Shown: positions 8,295 through 16,523 of the stretch, in pieces
How positions within the stretch are numbered: the first letter of the stretch is position 1
Layout: each line of letters starts with the position of its first letter
Assembly: GCA_964654015.1 (NCBI GenBank)
Contig: CAZZHQ010000003.1
Location: 1-64,000, forward strand
Direction: 5' to 3'
DNA length: 64,000 bases
From: JAUUZT01 sp964654015
GTDB lineage: Bacteria; Chloroflexota; Dehalococcoidia; GIF9; AB-539-J10
Program-made: the position numbers and the translations under genes
The notes under the pieces: generated by a model
What the model saw: only the letters and a program-made list of their open reading frames with translations
The model's database searches: none
What the model was told of the DNA's origin: nothing

Positions 8295-8766
8295 TGACTC
8301 TCATTATAGCATTAAGACCTATAAGACAATACTAAAATGATGCCCTGGCCACAATTCTTTGCCTCACAGGGAGAGAATATTTATATATAAAATAATTTTC
8401 TATCTGCTCTGCCCAACCGAGGACACAAGTTTATACCCTCTGTGATCCTCTCCCTTAGAGAAAGAGGGAAAAAACGATGCCTGGATTCCTGCTTCCGCAG
8501 GAATGACAATCCTGTCATCGCTCCTCGGTCTTCTTCTTCGGTCTTTTTGTCATTCCAGCCCTCTGTCTTCGGTCTTTTGTCATCCTTGAGGGAGCGCCAG
8601 CGACCGAAGGATCTTCCCACTAGCTATATTCAACACGGTGAGATTCTTCGTATACACTCAGAATGACAAAAGGGGAAGCGGAAATTACACAAGGAAGTGA
8701 TAAAAAAACAAAGGGGAAAACATGCTGCATTTAATCAGACAGCATATTATAATTAGACAACTTTAA
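8295..8766. repeat. Intergenic region with REP-like repeats and perfect palindrome
   Basis: This gene-free stretch of about 470 bp carries repeats. A perfect inverted repeat ATTCCTGC-TTCC-GCAGGAAT lies at 8485-8504. Two tandem TCTTCGGTCTTTT(T)GTCAT units lie around 8540-8585. An inverted ATCCTT/AAGGAT element lies at 8582-8612. A copy of the GGTGAGATTCTTCG...GAATGACA element seen at the left edge lies at 8635-8670. All carry TGTCATTC-type ends on one strand or the other. Reading frames inside are repeat-derived and are not called. The element is probably a mobilised or amplified non-autonomous repeat family. Confidence 0.65.
8748..8753 (+). promoter_or_regulatory. -10 box of coaE
   Basis: TATAAT lies 13 nt upstream of the coaE ATG with no Shine-Dalgarno between, so the 5' leader would be about six nucleotides. 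The -35 region is weak. Confidence 0.45.
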
Positions 8767-9366
8767 ATGGATATAATTGGAGTTACTGGCAACATAGGCA
8801 GTGGGAAGAGCACTGTATGCCGGATTCTGAACAGGCTTGGGGCTGTGGTGATTGATGCTGATAAGCTGGGACATCAAACTTATAGACCCTATAGTTCGAC
8901 ATGGCAAGAGATAATTGATGTCTTTGGCCAAGCTATAGCCGGGGCTGATAATGAAATAGACCGCCAGAAGCTGGGGCAACTTGTATTCTCCTGCCCTGCA
9001 TCGCTGGCTAGACTAAATAGAATTGTACACCCACAGATACGCAAGATAGCCCAGGATAAAATCAGCTCCTGTCTCCGTCAGAAAGTGGAAACTGTTGCCT
9101 TTGAGGCCAGCCTGCTTATTGAGGCAGGTTGGAAAGACCTGGTAAATACAATCTGGCTGGTAGTAACTTCCGAGGAAAAAGTAATTCAGAGAGTTGTCAA
9201 CGACAAGAGAAACACTGAAGCCAGTGTCCTTGCCCGCCTCAAGACGCAGATGCCTGTACAGGAAAAGATGGAATACGCCGATGAACTGATATACAACGAT
9301 GGTAACTTAAGTCAGCTTGAAGCCAGAATAGAAGAGCTATGGCAAAAAATGCCAGCCAGAAGTTGA
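8767..9366 (+). CDS. coaE: Dephospho-CoA kinase
   Basis: A 199-residue P-loop kinase with Walker A GNIGSGKST at about residues 8-16, followed by DADKLGH near 35. These mark CoaE, which phosphorylates the 3'-hydroxyl of dephospho-CoA with ATP, the last step of coenzyme A synthesis. The length is normal. It is a single-gene unit, convergent with the peptide-binding lipoprotein gene and separated from it by 12 bp. Confidence 0.95.
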   Translation: MDIIGVTGNIGSGKSTVCRILNRLGAVVIDADKLGHQTYRPYSSTWQEIIDVFGQAIAGADNEIDRQKLGQLVFSCPASLARLNRIVHPQIRKIAQDKISSCLRQKVETVAFEASLLIEAGWKDLVNTIWLVVTSEEKVIQRVVNDKRNTEASVLARLKTQMPVQEKMEYADELIYNDGNLSQLEARIEELWQKMPARS

Positions 9367-9378
9367 AGCCACAAAAAG

Positions 9379-10986
9379 CTACTCCCTTTCGATGTAAACC
9401 CGTCTTAAATCAGCGATACCCATAGGGTTTACCACATAGTCTTTTACATATGGCTTCACCAGGATATAGTTCTTGCCAAAGGAAAAAGGCAAGCAGGGAG
9501 CTTCATCAACTATTCGTTTCTCAATTTTTTGATACATAGACAGCCGCAGATCCGCATCCTGTTCAATCGCAGCGGTATGCAGCAACTCATCTACTTCCAG
9601 GTTATTATAGCCAAAAGAGTTATTCTCACTATCAGAATGAAAGAGGTCATCCAGAAAATTGTATGGATCGGGATAATCAGCCACCCAGCCCAGCATAAAT
9701 ATCTCATCCGTTTCCTCCTTGAGATGGTACATGAATTTATCAGGTTCCAGTTGTCTCACCGATACCTCAACCCCAAGGTTTTTCCGCCAATCTTCAATAA
9801 CGGCTCCCAGGTATTCGGAAATATTATTACCATAACCCGGAACTGTAATTGTAATCGGCGGAAAGTTTGCCGGATCGCCATATTTCGAGGCGGCGATAAG
9901 CTCCTTCGCTTTTCCTAAATCAAAATCGAGCCCTTCAAAGCCAGAATTATAACCCGGCATACCTGGCGGTAAAATGCCTTCTGCTTCAGTTGCCATTCCC
10001 CTCAGTATCAAGCTAACGATTCGCTCTCTATCTACTGCATGACAGAAAGCCCGTCGAACATTCACATCATCAAACGGCGCTTTGTTATTATTAAAACCAA
10101 CATAGTAAAAACTGAGTTCAGAAATCAACTCCAGTTCAGGACTGAAGTCACTTCCTTTATCCTCTACCATGTCAATATAATTCTGATAAACAGAGGTGAC
10201 ATCTATCTCAGCTTTTTCATACATGACCATGGGCATACCAGCCAGAAGATGAAAGACAACCCGCTCCAATTTAGCTAACTCAGCATAGTACTGCTCATTT
10301 CGTTTTAAAACCAGAACATCGCCTGGAGTCCATTCTTCCAGCACAAAAGGACCTGTCCCTACAGGCTGACGCCACCAGTTTTCACCCACCTCCACATTAT
10401 CTCTATCCACCACAAAGGTAGTAGCATAAGTCAACTTACACGGGAAATAAGCCTTAGGGGCATCAATAGTGACCTCCAGCACATAATCACTGAGCACTTT
10501 TACCCCCGAGATTTGCGTCGTATCACCTTCCAGTACACTTTGTACTCCAACGATATCGCCCAGATATGTAGCCGCTGTCCGAGAACCTGTCTCAGGATTG
10601 CAGGCCCGCTCCCAGGAATACTTGAAATCCTCGGCCTTGACCTCCCTGCCATCGTAAAACTCTACTCCCTGTCGGAGATAAAAGGTATAAGTTCTGCCAT
10701 CCTGGCTCTCCTCCCATTTCTCAGCAATGTCAGGCACTACTTCCAGCTCTTCATCAAGGCGCAACAGTCCACTAAAAACCTGCATGACATAGCTATGAGA
10801 AACCGTATCCGCAGAAATAGCAGGGTCAAGCGTTGCAGGACCCTCGCCATATAGATTTAACACATCACTGCCGTAGTCAGGCTGAACAGGTTGACAGGCA
10901 ATTGAGGAAAATAGCATTATGACGGCAAGGCAAACTATCAGTATGCGCCATCCGATTTTCTTTGCTCTAAAATGAATATTACGCAC
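9379..10986 (-). CDS. Peptide/oligopeptide ABC transporter substrate-binding lipoprotein (SBP family 5)
   Basis: A 535-residue exported lipoprotein: basic N-terminus, hydrophobic stretch, and a lipobox ending IAC near residue 31. The body is a type II periplasmic-binding fold of the DppA/OppA family (ETLDPA-like ATLDPAISAD near 55, the YDGREVKAEDFKYSWERA region near 118, and VRRAFCHAVDRE near 315). It would capture oligopeptides or similar ligands outside the cell. No permease or ATPase genes are adjacent; instead it overlaps by 8 bp with a membrane protease gene. The ligand is uncertain. Confidence 0.88.
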   Translation of the reverse strand: MRNIHFRAKKIGWRILIVCLAVIMLFSSIACQPVQPDYGSDVLNLYGEGPATLDPAISADTVSHSYVMQVFSGLLRLDEELEVVPDIAEKWEESQDGRTYTFYLRQGVEFYDGREVKAEDFKYSWERACNPETGSRTAATYLGDIVGVQSVLEGDTTQISGVKVLSDYVLEVTIDAPKAYFPCKLTYATTFVVDRDNVEVGENWWRQPVGTGPFVLEEWTPGDVLVLKRNEQYYAELAKLERVVFHLLAGMPMVMYEKAEIDVTSVYQNYIDMVEDKGSDFSPELELISELSFYYVGFNNNKAPFDDVNVRRAFCHAVDRERIVSLILRGMATEAEGILPPGMPGYNSGFEGLDFDLGKAKELIAASKYGDPANFPPITITVPGYGNNISEYLGAVIEDWRKNLGVEVSVRQLEPDKFMYHLKEETDEIFMLGWVADYPDPYNFLDDLFHSDSENNSFGYNNLEVDELLHTAAIEQDADLRLSMYQKIEKRIVDEAPCLPFSFGKNYILVKPYVKDYVVNPMGIADLRRVYIERE

Positions 10987-12193
10987 GTGTCCTCCGCCAA
11001 TCTCTCTCTTCTAAAGCTAAGGCACCAGCTAGAAGTGATACTGTGCCTAATGCTGATAACACCGCTATCAGGGCAGGGTGCAACCATAGTTTCCTGGGTT
11101 GGACCACTGGGGTTGTCAACGTCTCCTGCCATCGAGTATCAAGCCCATATACATCAAATCCATAAACCTGGCTCAAAGCCTCATCATAGGTACTGCCTTC
11201 CTTGAACAAAGTTAACAGGTTGAGCATTTTATCCTGCCCATAATTAGCAAGAAGGTATTCTACAAGACTATAACTTTCAGCATAGGAAAGATAGGCCTCC
11301 TCAGTATCAGCGGAAAAGGAACTGCATAAGCTACGCACCGAAATGAGCCTATCCCCTATTATCGCCTCGTCCAGTCGGGACAGTAGAGAAAAGGAGGGCT
11401 CTCCTTCGTTGTACATAGCTAAACCCTCGTCGAGCCAGGTAGGCAGTTGGCCATAAGGGCTAAAAACAGCCTGGTGTACAACCATGTGAGTCAGCTCATG
11501 AACTAAAGCCCCTTTCCCCCAATCAATATTTCCGGGTGAAATGCCAATCGTTATTGTGTCAAATTCAGTAAAGGCGGCACCGCCACTCCAATCTTGAGAA
11601 AAAATCATGGCTCCCCGTAAATCGTTCGCTGAGGCATAAACAAATATATTAATCAGCTTTTCAGGAAAGGCACCAATGTCGCTGCTCAATCTTAGTAATC
11701 CCCGTTGAGAGGCATCCATCAACTCCTGCGCGAAATGTTCGTCCCCTTCATACCAGTAAATAGCAAGTGGGCCTTCAGTTAGACTTTTCCAATCATAGCG
11801 CAGGTCATCAAAATTCAGCACAAGGGGAGTGGTCCGCAGAAGTGCCCCATCAGCGTCTTCCATGGTCCACCAGTATGTTATGGTTACCCCTGGCGGCAAG
11901 CTTGATTTTCTCATATCCCATACCCAACTGGTCTCTATTCTTTCCGCAGGAACGAAGTCAGGCCATCCCTCACTGGTGACATCTGCATAATTCATTCTGG
12001 ATACCTGGTAATGAAGACGAGCATCAACAATATCCACAGCGCTCTGGGCTTCGAGGTGGAAAATAATCTCCTCTGGGAAAGCAAGTTCCACTTCTTCCCC
12101 CAGCACTGAAAGGCCACCGTCAGCATTAGCAACAGCAGGTACTGTTGACAGTATTAATAAAAAAATTATTATCAGTAAGATACGTTTGATCAT
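10979..12193 (-). CDS. Exported, membrane-anchored gluzincin metallopeptidase (peptidase MA-like)
   Basis: A 404-residue protein with an N-terminal signal/anchor (residues 1-24), a predicted extracellular body, and a C-terminal membrane helix (about 375-395) with a basic tail. The zinc motif HELTH is at 232-236, and the third ligand is probably E256 in WLDEGLAMY, the gluzincin arrangement. The protein would be a membrane-tethered zinc protease on the outer face of the membrane. The gene overlaps prfB by 4 bp (ATGA) upstream and the peptide-binding lipoprotein by 8 bp downstream, so the three are probably co-transcribed. The pairing with a peptide-binding protein suggests peptide generation and capture, but that is inference. 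Confidence 0.8.
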   Translation of the reverse strand: MIKRILLIIIFLLILSTVPAVANADGGLSVLGEEVELAFPEEIIFHLEAQSAVDIVDARLHYQVSRMNYADVTSEGWPDFVPAERIETSWVWDMRKSSLPPGVTITYWWTMEDADGALLRTTPLVLNFDDLRYDWKSLTEGPLAIYWYEGDEHFAQELMDASQRGLLRLSSDIGAFPEKLINIFVYASANDLRGAMIFSQDWSGGAAFTEFDTITIGISPGNIDWGKGALVHELTHMVVHQAVFSPYGQLPTWLDEGLAMYNEGEPSFSLLSRLDEAIIGDRLISVRSLCSSFSADTEEAYLSYAESYSLVEYLLANYGQDKMLNLLTLFKEGSTYDEALSQVYGFDVYGLDTRWQETLTTPVVQPRKLWLHPALIAVLSALGTVSLLAGALALEERDWRRTRA

Positions 12194-13294
12194 GCCTCTT
12201 TAGCAACCTTAGAGTGGAGATAGGCAGAGATGAAACCATCCAGGTCTCCAATCAAAACGGCTTCAGCATTGCTAACTTCGTACTTTGTTCGATGATCCTT
12301 TACCATCTTGTATGGATGCAATACATAGCTCCTGATCTGACTTCCCCATTCTGCCTCAATACGTTCTCCTTTGAGTTGCGCTTTTCTCTTTTCCTCCTCA
12401 GTTCGTTCAAATTTCAGGAGACGAGTATACAGAATCTTCATCGCTGATTCTTTATTTTGATGCTGAGACCTCTCTCCCTGGCAGATAGCTACTATCCCTG
12501 TAGGAATATGGGTTATTCTCACAGCGCTACTAGTCTTCTGCATATGTTGTCCACCTGGGCCACTAGACTTGAAGGTATCTATCCTGAGATCTTCCTGGTT
12601 AATCTGAAGGTCCTTCTCTTTCTCTGCCTCGGGAAGAACCTCCACCAGGGCAAAAGAGGTATGACGGGCATGATCAGCATCAAAAGGAGAAAGTCGAACT
12701 AGCCTGTGAACTCCATGTTCACTCTTAAGATAGCCATAAGCAGAATCTCCTTTAATTTCAACTATAGCGCTTTTAATTCCGGCTATTTCTCCAGGAGAAA
12801 TATCCAGAATCTCCATCTGATAACCATGCCCTTCGGCCCACTTCTGATACATCCTGAGTAACATATTGGCCCAATCCTGAGATTCTGTGCCACCTGCACC
12901 AGCATGGAAAGTAAGCATGGCATCTCTCTCATCATAATCGCCATTGAGGAGCAAGCTGGTTTCCAGTTGCTCGAATCGTGCACGCATCTGCTCGGAGTCC
13001 TTGTTTAGCTCCGCCTGCAGCAACTCATCATCCTCTTCTACGGCCAACACAATCATGTCCTGGAGTTCAATAATTCTCTTTTCCATGCCCCGCCACGTCT
13101 CCATTACATTCTTCTTGGCACCCAGGCGACGCATTACTTGCTGGGCAGTAGCTGAATCGTTCCAAAAATCAGGGTTGGCTGATTCTTCCTCTATCTGAGC
13201 AATCTCTTTCTCTAAGGCAGGGATGTCAAAGATGCACCATTATATCTGAAATTCGACGGCGTAACGCCTTTAATTCCTCTATCTGCTCTTCCAT
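12190..13294 (-). CDS. prfB: Peptide chain release factor 2, with programmed +1 frameshift
   Basis: RF2 recognises UGA/UAA and triggers peptide release. The gene is in two frames. Translation starts at the ATG at 13294 (AAGGAG at 13300-13305) and reads 22 codons, MEEQIEELKAL... to MVHL, before an in-frame TGA at 13226-13228. A +1 shift at CTT-TGA-C restores the frame, giving DIPALEKEIAQ and the rest of RF2. The downstream frame holds the catalytic GGQ (SSGPGGQHMQKT) and a full C-terminal domain. Known RF2 autoregulation predicts that slow termination at the UGA when RF2 is scarce favours frameshifting. The first ATG in the main frame (13134) is internal and is not the true start. Confidence 0.95.
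13225..13240 (-). promoter_or_regulatory. prfB: Programmed +1 frameshift site of prfB
   Basis: On the minus strand the site reads ATGGTG CAT CTT TGA C. The slippery CTT-TGA-C is canonical. The upstream position that normally holds the AGGGGG stimulator is ATGGTG, which keeps only four of six bases, so the Shine-Dalgarno-like stimulator is degenerate. Confidence 0.92.
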
Positions 13295-13870
13295 TTACAC
13301 TCCTTATTGAACTGATTCTCCGATATTAGTTTAACTCAGCCTGTTAGATTTCCACCAGCCGCAAGGTGGGCCAAACGCGTCGGCTTTAGAAGATACATCC
13401 ACGCCAGTAATTAGCCGGGGTTAATAGTTTTACTACCGGATGCTGTCAGCTTCGCCAACTATTTCTGTATTTCACGAGCCTGGGAACAACTTAACTCCCA
13501 CGAATGTAGTTCATTTATCTTCACGACATCGAATTATAAAGTATTTAGCTCCAGCGGTAAATTAATTGCCAGTTATAACAAAGCAGATCAACGTATACAC
13601 AAGACCATTCCAGCGTACTGTAATCCAAACCGGATTGATAAGCCAAATGGCAGTTTTTTGCCTTACTTATTGAGCAAGGCAATATCTGTAATAATTAAAG
13701 GGGGGTTCTTATCCATAATGTCTTTTACTGGAAGTAAATAGAAATCACCACTGACCATCACATTACCTCCCTTAACAATCCTGCTACTCAGCAGGGTAAT
13801 AATAACAGCACAAAGTTGCTATGATGTAAAAGGTACAGTCAGCAATAAGCAGATTTAATATGACTCGTCG
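13295..13870. other. Intergenic region upstream of prfB
   Basis: About 575 bp without a standard gene. It holds the prfB ribosome-binding site, a possible 31-codon ORF (listed separately), a 6-bp hairpin (CCTGCT/AGCAGG, 13780-13795) and a 7-bp inverted repeat (TTGCCTT/AAGGCAA, 13658-13682). I checked for tmRNA, RNase P RNA and SRP RNA landmarks on both strands and saw none. The 13340-13560 part is unexplained and could contain a structured leader RNA. Confidence 0.4.
13663..13758 (-). CDS. Possible 31-residue small protein
   Basis: An ATG at 13758 is preceded by GGGAGGT with an ideal 6-nt spacer, and the frame runs 31 codons to a TAA inside the 13658-13682 inverted repeat. The segment VKDIMDKNPPLIITD loosely resembles the first strand and helix of a CBS domain, so it may be a truncated remnant rather than a functional peptide. 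It follows the bifunctional nuclease gene on the same strand by 112 bp. I do not recognise a function. Confidence 0.3.
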   Translation of the reverse strand: MVSGDFYLLPVKDIMDKNPPLIITDIALLNK

Positions 13871-14398
13871 CTATGATTTGCGTTTGTTGAAGTCATCTAA
13901 ATCAAGTGTGTTAATAAAATCTTCGTATGCAGAAAGTCCCTTCAGTTCTTTATCATCAACTCTCTTTTCCGAAGTAGGCCTTCCTATTTCCTCTTCAAGT
14001 ATTATGCCGGCCTTTTCCAGTACTTTTGATTCGGCATATATTGGTGCCCCCACCCTCACTGCCAGAGCTAAAGCATCACTGGGACGAGAATCTATTTCAA
14101 TTTGATCTTTGCCTAAAATAATATAAAGTTTTGCGAAGAAAGTATCGTTCTGAAGGTCACTAACGACGACAGAATCAACCGAGGCCCCCAAAGCGCTAAT
14201 AACAGATAGCAGTAAATCATGTGTAAGTGGACGAGACAGTTCAATGTTTTGTAACTTCAACAGAATAGCATCCGCCTCTGGTGGTCCAATCCATATAGGT
14301 AGATATCTATCAGCATCTTTCTCTTTCAGGATCGCAGCACGAAGGCGATCATTTACCATACTCGCTCTTATACTATCAATTGTCATTTCTATCAACAT
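13871..14398 (-). CDS. Bifunctional nuclease family (BFN/DUF151) protein
   Basis: A 175-residue protein. The BFN domain covers about residues 1-135, recognisable by YLPIWIGPPEADAI near 32 and the SRPSDALALAVR segment near 104. A short, charged C-terminal tail follows. The family was named for a plant nuclease; bacterial members are widespread and their role is not firmly known. GGAGG lies 7 nt before the ATG. It is divergent from dnaG-rpoD, across about 330 bp. Confidence 0.85.
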   Translation of the reverse strand: MLIEMTIDSIRASMVNDRLRAAILKEKDADRYLPIWIGPPEADAILLKLQNIELSRPLTHDLLLSVISALGASVDSVVVSDLQNDTFFAKLYIILGKDQIEIDSRPSDALALAVRVGAPIYAESKVLEKAGIILEEEIGRPTSEKRVDDKELKGLSAYEDFINTLDLDDFNKRKS

Positions 14399-14731
14399 AT
14401 TACCGCCTCCATTTTCCAGTTAGGACTCTATTCTACCTTTATAAGATTAGATAATCAACAAGCTTGAAACTAACGATGCCACCATTATCTAACAAGGAGA
14501 GAGACTGTCGGATATTAAAGTAGAATTAAGCGAGGTCTTTCATATTATTTCCCAATATGCTAATATATAGGGTTGAACTTGTTGCGAAGTAAAGCACAGT
14601 AAACCTTTACTTCCATAAAGCAAAGGAGATTTATCTTTACTCTCGATTCTAGAATAACTCATTTATGATGTCCTGCGACAAGCTAGCTCGAAGTAATCCA
14701 GCACTATATAGGGCAACGTGTAACGAGCCAG
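14399..14731 (+). promoter_or_regulatory. Divergent intergenic region and dnaG leader with overlapping short ORF
   Basis: About 330 bp between the BFN gene and dnaG. A possible promoter is TTGAAA near 14464 with TATCTA about 16 bp downstream. dnaG itself has no Shine-Dalgarno. A 24-codon ORF beginning ATGATG at 14665 ends with TAA at 14737-14739, overlapping the dnaG ATG (14732) by 8 bp, which could allow coupled translation. TAGAAT at 14650-14655 lies just upstream of this short ORF. Confidence 0.35.
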
Positions 14732-16519
14732 ATGGGTAACATAGACGAAATAAAGCAGAGAATAGACATCGTTGAGTTTATCTCAGATTATGTCACTTTA
14801 CAAAAAGCAGGGAGAAATTTCAAGGCTCTATGTCCTTTTCACCACGAGAAACACTCCTCATTCTTCGTTTTTCCAGAAAAACAAACCTGGCATTGTTTTG
14901 GAGCCTGTGGTACTGGTGGAGATGTTTTCTCCTTCATTATGAAGAAAGAGGAAATAAACTTTAGCGAAGCACTACAGCTATTAGCTAGCAGAGCAGGTAT
15001 TACCCTGAATCAGGACAAGTCACCGACCGAAAAAGTAGAAGATAAGAAGAGGCAAAGACTACTTCAAGTCAATGAAGCAGCTAGCGAGTATTACTATGAT
15101 TTATTACAAAATTCCACTGCAGGAGAAAATGCCAGAAACTATCTCAACAAGAGAAATATATCTATGAAAACTGCCAAAGAATTTCACCTTGGTTTTAGTC
15201 TGGACAGCTGGGATGCTTTGATGATATTTCTAACCAGCAAAGGCTATGAGGAGCAAGAATTGAAGGACGCTGGCTTGATAATCGCCAGGGAAACCGGAGG
15301 CAGTTATGACAGGTTCCGTAACCACCTGATGTTTCCTATACACAACTTCCAGGGACAAGTAACTGGTTTCGGAGCTAGAACCATGGACGAATCTTCACCT
15401 AAATATATCAACTCGCCACAAACATTAGTCTTTGACAAAGGGAATAGTATCTATGGCATTGATATAGCAACACCCTTCATCAAAAAAGAGGGACTGGTAA
15501 TAATCATGGAAGGTTATATGGATGTACTCACTGCTCACCAGCACGACTGGCAAAACTCAGTAGCCGCCATGGGAACATCACTGACAGAAAACCAGGTAGC
15601 TATCGTACGTAAACTGTCCAAGAATATAGCACTGGCCCTCGATGCCGATGCTGCGGGCGAGCAGGCAACACTGCGGAGCACTGAAGTAGTAGCTCGTTTT
15701 ATTGATAAGGCTGATGTAACCGTTATTGCAATGCCTCCCGGTAAAGATCCTGATGACGTAATATCTGGAGACCCAGAACTCTGGCGAAAACTCATGGGAG
15801 AGAGTTTGCCCATTGTCGACTTTGCCCTGGAGACAGTTACTAAACAGACTGACAAAGGTAATGCCAAAGAAAAATCTGTGGCTGTGCAAAAATTATTACC
15901 TCTAATCCATGAGATAACGGACCCAATCCAACAAGCCCACTACGTACGCAAACTAGCTCGCAGACTGGACATTGAGGAGACCAGCATAAACAATGCCCTT
16001 GATAATTGGCGAAATGGGAAGACCAGGCGCTACGAAACTGTGGCAAGGAAAAAGAATATATCCTCTCATCCAAATACGCGTGACCCCATCGAAGAATATT
16101 GCCTCGCCGTATTGCTGCACTATCCGGAACTGAGCAATATAGTTCAGGAACTATCGGTTGAGCATTTTGAAAACCCGGTTAATCGTGAGATTTTCGCTCA
16201 ATGGCGGTGTTATGGTGATTATACTGAGATAAAAAAACAGATAGCTCCCTCTCTGTGGGAGCATCTGGATTACCTGCTAGACAAGCCTCCCCTTGCGCAA
16301 AATGTCAGCGAACAGCAGCGTGCCCTAATCCAAAATGTACGCATATTACAGAAAAGAAAGCTTAAGAAAAGAGAGGCAGAAAAAGAGATGATGCTTGAGG
16401 ACACCAGAGAACAGGAAGGCACTGCCGCAGAACTGGCTAAATTGGATGAACAAGGGACCTCAAATAGCGAACAACTAATGGCGGTTCAGATTAAGATAAC
16501 AGAAATAACAAGGGGATAA
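14732..16519 (+). CDS. dnaG: DNA primase
   Basis: A 595-residue primase. The N-terminal CHC2 zinc finger uses C34, H37, C55 and C59 (CPFH...CFGAC). The catalytic core contains YxNSPQT-type YINSPQT, then the TOPRIM acidic motifs IIMEGYMDV and LALDADAAG. The C-terminal third (from about 450) is a helical helicase-interaction region with charged coiled segments near the end. It makes RNA primers at the replication fork. It lies 4 bp upstream of rpoD, an operon of the dnaG-rpoD type common in bacteria. Confidence 0.96.
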   Translation: MGNIDEIKQRIDIVEFISDYVTLQKAGRNFKALCPFHHEKHSSFFVFPEKQTWHCFGACGTGGDVFSFIMKKEEINFSEALQLLASRAGITLNQDKSPTEKVEDKKRQRLLQVNEAASEYYYDLLQNSTAGENARNYLNKRNISMKTAKEFHLGFSLDSWDALMIFLTSKGYEEQELKDAGLIIARETGGSYDRFRNHLMFPIHNFQGQVTGFGARTMDESSPKYINSPQTLVFDKGNSIYGIDIATPFIKKEGLVIIMEGYMDVLTAHQHDWQNSVAAMGTSLTENQVAIVRKLSKNIALALDADAAGEQATLRSTEVVARFIDKADVTVIAMPPGKDPDDVISGDPELWRKLMGESLPIVDFALETVTKQTDKGNAKEKSVAVQKLLPLIHEITDPIQQAHYVRKLARRLDIEETSINNALDNWRNGKTRRYETVARKKNISSHPNTRDPIEEYCLAVLLHYPELSNIVQELSVEHFENPVNREIFAQWRCYGDYTEIKKQIAPSLWEHLDYLLDKPPLAQNVSEQQRALIQNVRILQKRKLKKREAEKEMMLEDTREQEGTAAELAKLDEQGTSNSEQLMAVQIKITEITRG

Positions 16520-16523
16520 GATA

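Noticed and set aside
8381..8666. Frames on both strands across the repeat block
   Set aside because: They consist of repeat sequence (serine/arginine-rich, low complexity) and overlap palindromes.
13340..13560. Possible tmRNA, RNase P RNA or SRP RNA in the prfB upstream region
   Set aside because: None of the expected conserved cores (tag frame, GAGGAAAGTCC-like core, or GGTCCGGAAGGAAGC-like loop) could be seen on either strand.
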